From the NCBI GenBank assembly GCA_038496675.1, contig CM076656.1:21869836-21933835 (forward strand): a DNA stretch of 64,000 nt, in the 5' to 3' direction. The position numbers were made by a program, and so were the translations under genes. The notes under the pieces are model-generated. The model worked only from the letters and a program-made list of their open reading frames with translations. It did not search any database and was not told the origin of the DNA. The DNA is from Rachycentron canadum. Its lineage: Eukaryota; Chordata; Actinopteri; Carangiformes; Rachycentridae. Below, piece after piece: positions 13,970-26,010 of this stretch (position 1 is its first letter; each line of letters opens with the position of its first letter).

Positions 13970-14820
13970 TTAAAGGCTTGTCACTAACTGCATCTGTCCT
14001 TCCCGTACGTCGCCCTCAGGGATGCAGCCCTCTTTAGTAATAGGTATAATGTAACCATCACTGCTCCCTCGGCCTATCTGGTAATAGGCCTGTAGCTGGT
14101 TGCCACCCCCTAAGTTAGGCATGCTCTTGTAGTAAACGTCCTCGTTCTCACTCCTCTTAGAAGGGGACAGGTCCTCCACCACATCGGGGCTGCTCTCTGG
14201 GTTTGGTGAGTCCCTTAGATTAGGCATACTAGTATACAAGGAGTCTCTGTTTGGGGACTGAAGACTATCGTCGGGGTTGGTGGGTGTCAGCTGGCTGACA
14301 AAGGTATCGACTCCCCCATCCGTCCTCACCTTCTTCTGGGGAGCGTACAGAAGGGAGTGAGTCCGCTGGGGGATGAGCGGCGCCTCCAGCTCCTGCTGAT
14401 GGTGCAGCTCAAGGCCCACAGTGTCACCCATATGCACCAAAGACGAAGCATCGGCCACGATAGCGTCGTCTTCACTGCTGCTGCCGCCGCCTATCACCGT
14501 CACCTTGGGCGGAGCCCGCTCCACGTGGTGGTGATGGTGGTATTGCGGGGGCTGCTGGTGGTGGGGTGGATGATGTAAACTGGGGTGCTGCTGCTGTTGC
14601 TGTTGGTGGCTTTTGTTACAGGCACGCAGGTTGTTGTGAACTAGCTCGGAGATGATCATTTTCTCGAAGGCAGCATCGTCCAGACTGAGGCCGCAGTCTA
14701 CTACCTGCACACTGTCGCCAAAGTCCCCATTGCAGAGCGAGTAGCTATTATTAAAGTTACCATTTAGCGGTAGAGTATCCATTGCACTCGTATCCCTCAC
14801 CGCATTGTTCAGTGAGTGCC
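13970..14820 (-). CDS. adgrl2: adgrl2 last coding exon: distal tail with C-terminal PDZ ligand
   Basis: The acceptor is ..CTCTTTCCAG and the stop is TAA at 13970-13972. In the main frame it begins [20 protein letters not shown] and carries [18 protein letters not shown] and [20 protein letters not shown]. It ends [11 protein letters not shown], a class I PDZ ligand known to bind Shank-type scaffolds. A Gln/His/Pro-rich insert (14521-14612) replaces a short segment of mammalian ADGRL2. The first 64 nt (14757-14820) are also coding in a second frame used with the 16719-16770 cassette. Confidence 0.98.
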
Positions 14821-17800
14821 CTGGAAAGAGAGGAACACGTGAGGGGGTTTTACATTAGTTAACACCAAAAACCATGAAAGAAACAGAGGTTTAATGCTGT
14901 TTAGGATGCAGTTTCACGTAGAAAACTCAAGTCAAATTAAGCCATGCCATAAGTCCATTAGTTAGGCACAATCCTTAACATACAGTATATGGGCATGCAT
15001 TATTTTGCAATGAGAAACCATTTTACTTTCTAACATATACATTTTTACTTTCCCTTTTAAAAATTGCTTCAAGGTAAGCAGAGCAATATGCTTTTTTTGT
15101 CCGCCACAAAGGCGACAAAGCAATGAAAAAGATCCCAAACAACATTAAGAAAACAAACTGAGACAGTAATCACCATCACAACACACCGGGCAAAAGTAGA
15201 TGTCCACAAGTATGAAGCCACAAACGGGCAAGCTACAACACTTACAGGTTTTCTAGCAACTAATAGGTTGAATGTGCCGAGGGGAAAGAAAAAGGACAGA
15301 GATGGGGAAAAGATTACATAGACAGAAAAGGGAAAGTAGTCATGTATCAACATGGGACAGCCATCTTTGTTCTCACTACAAGGGGAGCCCACAAGCAGCA
15401 CTCCACCATCACCACACACAGCAGGTGAAAAGACTCACTTTAGACAACTCACATCATGTCTGTCTGCTCAGGCTATCTGGTCTAAGAGCAGCTGATGTAC
15501 AAAAGAAAGTAAAATGATTTATTGTAACATGAAGAAGAATCACTCAAAAGAACAACAAAACATAAAGTAAAAGTCTTAACTGCAACTTAGCGAGAGCAAG
15601 GGTTCAGCAAATTAAATAAACAAGCATTAAACCGCTTTTACTTTTATGAATTAAATGGCAACAGATATTTTTCTGTGGATATGTTTTTTTCTCCTTTTTT
15701 TTTTTGTTTTTCCATGGTTTTGTTTGCGCCGGTACACGTTCTGTCCGTTAGTTGGCAGCTCGTGTACCCAAAGCTGGCAAAAGGTCAGAGCTCGCCCGCA
15801 GCCCAGCACTTGGCATCCGTCACAGTGACAGTTCCCAGTGAGACCCCGGTCACTAGCAGAACAGCTCAAGAATAACACAGCCGCTGCAGAGGTCGGACAC
15901 GGTCATGTTAGGAATTTCTCAAAGCATGGAGGTCACGGAAAACAGAGGCAAAAAAAAGGATAAATATTAGCTATGCAGTGATTGAGAGAGCAGATAAAGG
16001 AAAAATGTGCTCTGCTCTGGCTGACATGCCTCCGCGTAGAACAACAGATGTAAAAATGAAGATGAAGACTAATGGGATATTTTACTGGAACATTTGTCCT
16101 TGTCCAAAAAAGAAAAAAAAAAGGTAGTGATTATGATTGTAGAAAGAATGTTAAAAGTGCAGATCTTGCAGAGCTTATTGGGGATTAGAGGACAAAGTTA
16201 TTAAATAAAGAGAATAAAGGAAAATTAAACAGCTGCTGCCATGAGGAGGCAATTTGGTATCCAGACAGGTGTTTGGGTGGGGGGGTTGGGGGGTCCGACT
16301 GGACACTGAGACTGCCGAATGCCACAGGAGGACAGACAATTTGGGAGAAGAGCAAAGAAACTAAGGATAAAGAAAGAAAAAAGAAAGGATAAAGAAACCT
16401 GATTAATTCTGATTTTAAAAAAAAGGCAAAACAAGGCATTTTTTTGTTTTGTTAAAATCACAAATTAAGCAGAAGAGAGAGAGAGAAGCAGAGTAATGGG
16501 CATTTGCGATAAAGCTGCCAGATTTTGAAGATGTTTTCAAATTACTGCAAAAGTCTTTTTCCTTTGTTTCCGATTGGAGAGAGAGAGAGAATTTGGGGGT
16601 ACATAATTTTGTGAACCACTTGCTCACTGAGTGTGTGTTAATGGCCTAAAAAGTAAACCAGTGATTGTGCCAGGGGTGTTTTTGGTTGTTTTTAATAAGC
16701 ATGCTGAAAAAAATTTACATTTGATAGGCAAAGTTAAGTTTTACTCCCATACTTGTCTCTCTGTAGGTCACTAGAGGGAAGCACAGGGGAGAAGCACAAA
16801 ACATGACAAGAGATGCCATTTCAGTTTCAAGATAGAACAGCACACATCATCATAGCATAGTCTTTACAGCGTGACATATGCTTAAATGCCACGCACAATC
16901 AGCTATTTACAGAAATATCTATGTATGGACAGCTTAATGCAAGAGTTGCATTAAAAAGGTTTTACACGTTTTTAAGAGGAAAACTCCCACTGAAAGTAAC
17001 AAATCACCCGATAAATACAGGATCATAAATCTTAATAATCATGCAGTTTATACTACGGCTTCAGGTCCACACCACTGTTTACATTATCTCAGGGCAGAAT
17101 GTGCAGTATCTCTTTCCCATCTTAATCATTATGTCCCGTTCAGAGTTTAGAGAAGAGAAATATGAGAATGCAGACGCTGGATGGAAGCGAACCACAAAAA
17201 TCTGTGTTGCATGAAAACGTGTGCGTGTTTTTACACACAGATACACACACACACACACACACACAGATAATGCTTACTGTCTATGCACAGTGCGCGCACA
17301 ATAAGTACTGTATCGAGTATTTGGGAGACAATGATTCAGAGGGAAAGGCGATATTGCAGAACATCCTGCTTTTCATTTGGTCTGCCATATGCTCAACTGG
17401 AGAGACAAAGAGGGAGAGAAAGAAAGAAAGGAGGAGAGAGAGAGAGAGTGAAAGACAGAGAGAGAGAGAGAGAGAGAGAGAGGAAGCCTGAATGCATGAT
17501 GAAAGTATTAAGAAAGCACACCTGGCGAGTTAAACACTGGAGCCGTGGGGGTGTTACATACGACTGTCTCAGCCAGTAAGGTGTTATAAGGGTTGTTAGT
17601 GCCTTGTGGTCGAAGAAGAGGATTTGTTAGTAGATAATTCCCGGTCATTCCTGGAGTGGCAAGACAGAAGAGCAGCAGATAAGTTTGGCGTGTGAGTCAG
17701 CCAACAGAGACTGAAAGTTTCATGAAGAAAAGAAATGAAAGACTTTTGTTTGTTTTGTTTTTTGTTTTTTTATGGGGGGGGGGGTATTTGGCAAAATCTG

Positions 17801-20800
17801 AAACGAAGGTGTTTTTTTGTTTTTTTTTTTAAGTCGATGACGCAGAATCAAGTTCTCGGTGCAACGAACCACCTACGTCTTGCAGGACTTTCTTACATTT
17901 AAGGACTTTAGGTAGCAGCCTTCCAGTTCAACGTTTATCAACACATTTTCAAGCCACTACGCTTATTATTGCATCCTGTCATCTGTGCTTTTCAAAAGTA
18001 ATATTTACTTCTTATTTTCAGCAAATATCATTTCTCAAAAATAGCATCCTGCAGCATCGTGTGACTGATTGAACTAGCTCCAATTATAAAATCTCCCCTA
18101 TGACAAAGAGCACAATCCTTCCAAGTTTTGATATCAAAATCTTTATTTAGACTCATATTTGGCCGTTTTCTTCCAAAACCTTATCTTCCTTTCAGCTTCT
18201 TTTCCCCAGTTTGTGGTGTGTTTTAAGGATTTCCACTGCCATTTATCACCTGTGTTAAATGCCATCTGTCATATTGGGAAGTCTCCAGGGATGATTTTAA
18301 TGACAGAGAAGAGCTTCCAGGAGATAGAGCCCTCCTTTAGTGCACGTACTCTCCAGGGTAACTAGGCTATTACACCCCGGAGTGATCAATATCCAACCTT
18401 TACATTAACATCTCCAGGAAATGGCACTGTAGGAAACAAAAGTCGTACTTCTATATTTTTACTGATGAAAAAGTCAAAATGTGTTTGAAAGCCCTAGGTG
18501 TTTTTGTTTTTTTGTTGTTTTAACTTCATGGAAAGTGACAGCAACAGAGGAGAGAAGAAGCGGCAGCGACAGGAGTCAGACGAGGGGAGCAGAGGGAGTC
18601 GAGTTAAACTACCTCGGTGTAAACCCTCTTTTCCCTTGCATGCTTGGAAAGCCATTTCAGAGGCAGCAGAAAGCCTAACAACACACCAAGCACTCCAGGT
18701 CAGCCAGAGTTGAACATCATCTTCTCATCATCATATTTGTGCTCAAGCTAAATAATAAATGACAGTTTTTTTTCTCCCCTCCCTCCCTCATAAACCCTCT
18801 TGTAAAGTACCAGAGGTCACCTTATATGCCAGGCAACAAATGGCCTCTCTCTGCGTGTTAAGATTTCCCTGAAATAAGACTTTATTTCCCCCTGTTTTTA
18901 TTTTTGTCCGTGTTTCCCCTGAGCCTGGGTATGAACTCTGGACAGCCAGCACTTAAATAAAAAAACGTTCCTCAAGCCTTGCCCCACTTTGAGAGTGACG
19001 TTACCGGCCAGAATGACAGCGCACAGGGTATTTGAGGATGGATTTTTGTAATCCTTCACTGACAGGAACAGGGAGACTACACTAAAGGGCTAGATTTTTT
19101 TTTTTTAAACTGCACTGCTCTGTCTTTTCAAGCTGAAGGCATTTATTATGATTACCAGAGAAGGATCCTGTGTGGCGGTGTGAGATCATTGGAACTTGAA
19201 GGAGATATTTTTAGCCGGATGATGAAATGTGTGCATAGGTGTGCATGTGGAGAGAAATGAGGTGTGAACTGACCTTGGTTAAGGGTGGAGGTGCTGTTGA
19301 TGTCACCTGAGATAAAGGAGGACTCAGATTGCTTTCTTACGGTGTCATTCCACATTCTCCTGATACGACTCTGTCAGGTCAACAAGGGACAGTCATTAGG
19401 ACTTTAAACAAGCCCGCTCACCTTTCAGATGAACTTTCATTTATTTCCCGTGTACATACCACCGACTGTATCGCTCCTCACAGGCCTGCTAATAAGCAGC
19501 GAGGAAAGGGTTAGCATTTACGCTAACTTCCTCTATGTCTATCTTTAAAAACGTACTTTGTTTAAGTCATCTTGTGAGCAACTTGAGCTCCAGTCATGAA
19601 TATCTCGAATAAGGCTGAAGGCTTCATATTGGTGGGGGTGTGTCTCTATAAGCACGGTGCATCTAAAGGTATTGTCTATGTCTAATAAGGCCTATTAACC
19701 TTTAATAACAAAGGCACAAAGCAAACATGTTTCCTTGCAATTTCGGCTTTCCCCGCAGGAAAATGTGCTTGCAATGCTCTTTAAACAGTGCAGTGCTTTT
19801 TTTTTTCCCCATGCACATGACGTTAGTGAGAAAAAAAGATAAAAAGCAAGTGCTAAAGGGGCAGAACAGAAGAAAGGTACTCATGCAGTACAGCAGACGC
19901 TGCTTGTAAAATGTGGCATAATGTTTGTGTCTCTTGATCTAAACCTCTGAAGCTAAAATGCATAATGTGCATTTTTTTTTTTTTTTTTTTTTTATCTACG
20001 AGCTCATGATGAAAGTACATTCTCATGAACACTTGTCTGAACAGGAGCTGTGTGATGAGTGCGTGTGTGCAGGGAAACATCGTGTTGTTCTCTCTTTTGT
20101 CACTAGGTAAAGTCTTCAGACTGTGTGAAGCTGCTGGTCTACCTGTGTACCAGAGGAGTAGCGAGCGCTGGTCCGTGTGGTGGAGGTCTTTGCAGAACCG
20201 TGGGAGCTCTCAGTCGGCAGCCCTCCGCAGCAGTACGTGTGGCGGAAGCACTTGCTGTACTCTTTGCGGACCTGCATGAGCAAATAGCCGAGTGTTTACA
20301 TACAATGTTGACTTTACATATGACTTAGCCAGAGATCTTGAAGCAAGCTGTGTTTGTTCTTTATATCAGCTTGCAGTGCTCTGTGAATTCTGCATGCCGA
20401 CGTGATGGTTCAGCCTCTGCTGCTCAAATTTAGATGCCTTTGACCTTCACAGAAAAATCACTTGTCTTTGGACACTGCGGATAACAAGAGGATCTTACTT
20501 TCTTCTGAAGCAGGCAGTGGAAGATGAAGATAAACATCCCTTGGAAGGTGTTGAATATGGTGAAGAGGTACGCCATGACAATCGAGGCCTCGTTGATGAA
20601 GAAGAGACCAAAGGACCACGTCAGACCCAGCAGGAACAGCAGGGCGAAGGCACCCATGACCCAGGATCTGAAGGACGGCAAAGAGAGAACACAGGGAGAG
20701 GACAAACCCAGCATGAGAAGCGTTCACTGACAGACTAATGACTGGGATTTTATTTTTATTTTTTTTTTTAAATCACTAAACCTATGAAAAAACAGCAAAA

Positions 20801-21895
20801 ACCCCTCCCCCACTGCCCCCACCCCTCCATTCACACACACACTCTCAGCTCAAACTCCAATGCAGTTCCTGCCTTCAAACAGACAAGGGAGAAGCAAAAC
20901 CTTGATCTGGTTTTCTGTAAATAACTTCATATGTGTTAGAACATCATAATCAAAGAGCAGGGCATGTTTCATTTGACACTATCATATACTAAATATTGTC
21001 TGGTGAGTGTGTTCAGAGAACTGGAGAACCAGGCATATGTGAAACGAGTTGAAAGAAAAAGGAGGTTCCTTGCATCGTGTGTGAAGGTCCTGCAGAGCCT
21101 TCAGACACCAGCAGTGGTCACAGTTCAAAGGCTCAAACACACAACAACAACGACAACAACAAGAACAAAAACAACAACAACAACATCACTGGATTTGAAG
21201 ATGATGGACGTGGTGAGAGTGAACAGTCATGGACAGTGGATGGGCGGCTTTGAAGCTGCAGTCTGGGAGAGGATGAACCGGCCAAAGACAGAAAAAGAAA
21301 GAAACGGAAGGAAGGAAGGAAGGAAGGAAAGAAAGAGAGAGAATAAACTACAAGCTGAAGAGGAGACTTCTGGGCAACATGTGCTTACTTGATAAACCGT
21401 TTATTATCTTCATAGCTAGAGAGCATGATAAGCAGGAAGAGAGAAACACAATTAGATCAGAGCGCAGAACAGCGTGGGTTAGTTAGAATGAGATATCGTC
21501 AACTTTGATCCAAGGGAGATCACGAGAGGCAGTGAAATTAAGGGTCTAACAAGAACTTAAAGTTGTATGTTTTTGCTATTGATGATTCAATTATAAGATT
21601 GTGTAGAAAGCACATTGTCTGTGGTTGAATTTGTATGTATGCTACTGTATGCGTGGGTAGTGTGTGAGTTGTGTGGGTAGAATTGTCTGAGGTGCAAAGC
21701 GAAAGCTTACCCAGGCAAATCTGTATTATAGTAGCCGTCACAAACGCGATAATTACTGGTGTGGATGGCAGAACAGAGAGAGGAGGAGAATGATAGGAGA
21801 AGAGAAAGGAGAGGGTGTGCGTTAACTTTGCCTTCACATGCAACATGCAATGACACGGGTGCTAAACTGAGTCTCAGACCAAACTTTGGCACCAA

Positions 21896-21932
<37 letters not shown>

Positions 21933-24900
21933 ACAGAGAAACAGGCTATTAATACACAATGTATTTCTGCAGTATAAACAAGCCTAAAGAGAAATCATTT
22001 CCAACCACTGAGCGAGCACAAATGCACACCGATGTGACTGCCACCATGTTCAGTAAATGTGTTCTGTTGTGGTTTCCTCGATAAAGGAGTCGTCTGTCGT
22101 CACATAAACCAAGATGTCTAAATAAGCCCTTTTCTGACTGGTCATCCTGATTGCAGTTTTACCACAGTGCTGTAATGTTGCACACATTCATTAAGGAAAA
22201 ATGAAAAATAACAAACATTGGATAAAAATAGCAACGCCGCGGCTCCTTCTCCAAGTCGTGCACGTTGAAATGTAATGGTGCAAACTGAGACGGGGGCTGT
22301 TGCTTCAGAGAGCATCAAATCCATACAACCCCGAATGGAGGAGGTCCTGAAATTCAGCCTGCAGTAAACACCAATATATATTGTTTTCACATAAGTGCAA
22401 AAAAAAAAAAAAAAAAAAAAAAAAAACCCCAAAACGAAACAATTAGTTCTTCCTGAAGCAAAACACATCATAAATGTCGCGGCGAGTCAGGAAACTAAAC
22501 TAGAGGGGGGATGGTGGAGAGGGCTGGTGGCGGTTGTGTTGGGAATTTTTCTTTTCTGGGACTAGAAGCTGGGATCTATAAAAAAAAAACAAAAAAAAAA
22601 CGTTTGACATGTTCCAGCGGCAAACACACATGGTAGCTGTTCCACTGTACCCCACCCTACCAGAGCCAACAGTGCATAGTTAAGTTGCAGCCTGAGAGTG
22701 ATGTGTGTCATGCCAGTGCAGTTCTGTGGCTAGTGGCTTGGAGCAAAACAACAAAGGACAAGAAGACGACTGTGATGAGTCATCATGACAGTTAAGTCAT
22801 GCCAAGAGTCTGAATCAAGATCTGCATTGCATTTGAAATGTCTTGAGTCCAAATAATGAAACCCACTGTTAAATGTTCCATTTGATCTGGATCATTTCAA
22901 AACCTGACACCACCCCCCGTCCCCCCCTTCTAAAAAGACAAAAAGAGGAATATCTTCTTATATTTTCATGATTCACAGACTCGCTCAGGATAGAAACTTG
23001 GCTTGGAGGTTGGAAAGGTTATGCATTTTCATATTAAAAAATTATATTTTACAAAAATCATTACCTCAAGAGTAAAAGAGTCTTAGGCTTCCTGGGTAGC
23101 GGCAGAATAACACCAGTGTTATGTTGCTGATAAGGAAGAGAATGTGGGGGTTCAGTGTGCGACGCTTTACTTACTTTATATTCTCCAGTCGGCTAGAGTC
23201 TGGTTTCAGGGTGGTGGAGTGCTTCACCATTTTGTACATTGTGATGACCAGGAAGATGAGATTGAGCTGTCAAAACAGAGTAATGGCTGCGTTAATCCAT
23301 GAAGATGTACGAGTCAAGATATAGCAGACAGAGAGGAGGAGAGGAGGGGGTGGGAGAAAAAAAACTGTTAATTTGTCTATAAAATATATTAAAAGAGGAG
23401 AGCCTTCAAATCTCTGCATGTCCACAGACTAATCCAATAAACATCTATCGTTCCAGCCAGGCTCAGACGGACCGACTGGCGCCAAATTTAGTGTCATTCT
23501 ATATCAATAAGAGCATGGAAATGCATTAAAATCCATCACAGTTAAAAAAAAAAAAAAAAAAAAAGACAGCCACACAGCAGCAGTCTGGCAAAGGCAGAAG
23601 GGAATGAAAGTAGCAGGAGAAATAAGAGACCCTCTTGTTGTACAAAACAACTGCATATCATTTTATGCACATAGTGAAATATTATAAGGTATAGCCAGCT
23701 ACAGAAAACTGGAGGGAACGTGGTATATTTTGTTAAATTCTTGTGTGTGGACAGATGAAAAGAGAGAGAGACTGGGGAGGGAGCGAGGGAGAGAGGGCGC
23801 TTGCTTTCTTGTTTTAATGTATTAAATCTTAAGGGAGCCAGTGGCACATATCAGGTTGAGACAAGGATACTATGTGCTGTGTTTCTGGCCGCATTTACTC
23901 GGTACCTTGAAAATCAATACCGTGATTTAGAGACACAAAGGCTGGATGGACCAGCAAGGAGCCGCTCCAAATAATTTACTTCAAAAACATTTATTCTGGG
24001 GCAAACTAGTCCCTGACACAGCATGTACATGCACTCGCAGCAGACGAAGCAGGCTGTGTTCACACCGCAAGCCAGGCATGTATAAATAATGTCAGGGAAT
24101 ATCTGAGAAAGAAAAATTGAAATGTGTGTCTCCAATAGTGCATATCAAAGAATCAGACACATACCGAAATACACGTAAGCTACTGTATCTGTTGCATGTG
24201 AGCAACAACAAGGAAACATACACAGAAACACATTTGCAATAACAAAAGGCTTTTCTTTTTTCCAGGTGAGCCTCACAAACGGTGCATTTCGGCGTTATCA
24301 TAGTGGCGAAAAGAAAAATGGAGACGCATTGCCGGTATGAAGGCATGAAATAAATGAATGACCTTTGTGAGCTGGACTCAGGCCACAGCCATTCGCTCTT
24401 GAACAGAAATTATCCGTGTTCTGCTGCACACTGCTATCAAAAGACTGCCTGTGATCAATACATCACCCCTCCACATGCAATCAACTCATGGAGCCACTCA
24501 CAATAACCCAGGCAGTAAAAGAGAGGGACGACTGAAAAAAAAAAACAAAAAAAAAACCCCTGAATCGTGAACCTTCTTTTATATCACAGACAGCACTGAA
24601 ACTATGCTTTGTTTTGCAGCTATCAGCCATTATTTCTATCAGCCGCCTGCATGAGTCAGACAGTGGGGGAGGGGGTGGTGGCGTTAGGGGTGGGGGTGGG
24701 TGGGAGGAAGCAGGAGGGCGAGGACTTTTGAAAAACCCTTTCACACAGCCTGGAGTGGTGACATGGATCCAATGAGACAGAGGAGAGGGACACAGTACTT
24801 TAAAGTAACCTAGCAGCGCGGCACATGTTCCTACCCCCACCGACATGCTTTCGCAGCCCTTCCCGGGGGATCCCCGTCGCTGGAGCAGAGCTGCCCTGCC

Positions 24901-25973
24901 TCTATCCTTCACTCTGTCTCTGAATCATCACTGCAAGCCATGCAGAAGCACCTCGCCACACTGGGACCGAGGAGAAAGCTTTTTCTGAAGTGGACTGTGT
25001 GTGTACACACTGAACTCCGAATGAACTGCTGGGGATAAAATATTAAAGGTGCAGATGGAGCTGTCCTGATGATAAGAACTGCTCGCGACATGTCATGATC
25101 CAAGAGGCCTTGTGTTGAAGCTATCTCAAGCATACTAATGGCTCCCCCCACCACTCATTACTTCCATGTTTGCCTTTCATGGAGCTAATACCCCCTGTGC
25201 CCAGAGACAGGGCAACCTCTGCCTAAGAACAAGGATCTAAATGCCTTCCACAGGCTTTTGTCGTTCAGTCAGTATTTAGGACCTGTTTAAGCCAAGAGTA
25301 AAAGAAGGAGAAGAGACAAAAGGATGAGAAAAAAAGCATGACCACCCGAGGTCAAAACCAGAGTTGCTTGGCACAAACATAGCTGGGGTGCTGGGAATCC
25401 AGACATGAGCCAAAGCAGCAGCGATTTCTCTCCCTTTTTTTTCTTGCTTGTGTGCCTTTTCTCCTTCTTTCCCTCTCCCTCATTGACAAGGACAAAGCCA
25501 ATTTGTAGAGAAACCAGGGTCACGGATGGTGTAGACAAACCTTGCTCCTGCATGCTCCCCTGAGATGCTCCTTTCCACAGTACTTTGTCTTTTTTGAGTC
25601 AATTGTTGCACAGAACCAGAGGAGCAGTGCGCGAAGTCCTGAGCCGGTGCTGCAAAACCTCATTCCTGTCACACATTAGCTCTGCTACAATACATTAGCT
25701 CCTCACAGGGTCATGATTCTATCTCTGCGGTCATCACCACCGGGATCCTGATCATCATTTCCACTGCAGATGCATTTTTCATGCAAATCATTATGGAAGC
25801 AACACATGATTGGAAAACAATGAGGGTCCAATTTAGGGAGAGGAAACATATTCCTGTGTGCCTGACAAAGCATTTGCTGAGACAGGGAGATATGTGTGTT
25901 TGTTTTAATACAATGTTAGCTTTTCCTTAATTATAAGCTCACGCATTCAAAGCGATTGTGGAGAGAGAGAGAG

Positions 25974-26010
<37 letters not shown>

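Larger units (their letters stand above)
14821..17521 (-). other. adgrl2 last intron
   Basis: It contains the frame-shifting cassette at 16719-16770, a GA-rich stretch at 17403-17483 and a short AC repeat at 17243-17265. Open frames at 15069-15419 and 15651-15878 have no recognisable protein. No other exon is supported. Confidence 0.7.
20668..23174 (-). other. adgrl2 intron with two ICL3 cassettes
   Basis: It holds the cassettes at 21389-21415 and 21711-21755. Simple repeats are AAC-rich 21137-21185, GGAA 21306-21342, GA 21902-21930 and an A-run at about 22399-22426. Nothing else is supported. Confidence 0.75.

Noticed and set aside
13970..14820. Assignment of the gene to ADGRL1
   Set aside because: [15 protein letters not shown] and QMQLVTSL are shared with ADGRL1, but [64 protein letters not shown] and CCGGLPTES are ADGRL2 features.
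15236..15258. Possible extra tail exon ending at a GTAAGTG donor near 15240
   Set aside because: Only 14 nt between a candidate acceptor and donor, no match to known latrophilin tails, and the alternative tail is already explained by frame-switching in the last exon.
15651..15878. Cys-rich frame ([12 protein letters not shown]) as a tail cassette
   Set aside because: It looked like the KCHGY peptide at first, but there are no flanking splice sites in phase and no real alignment.
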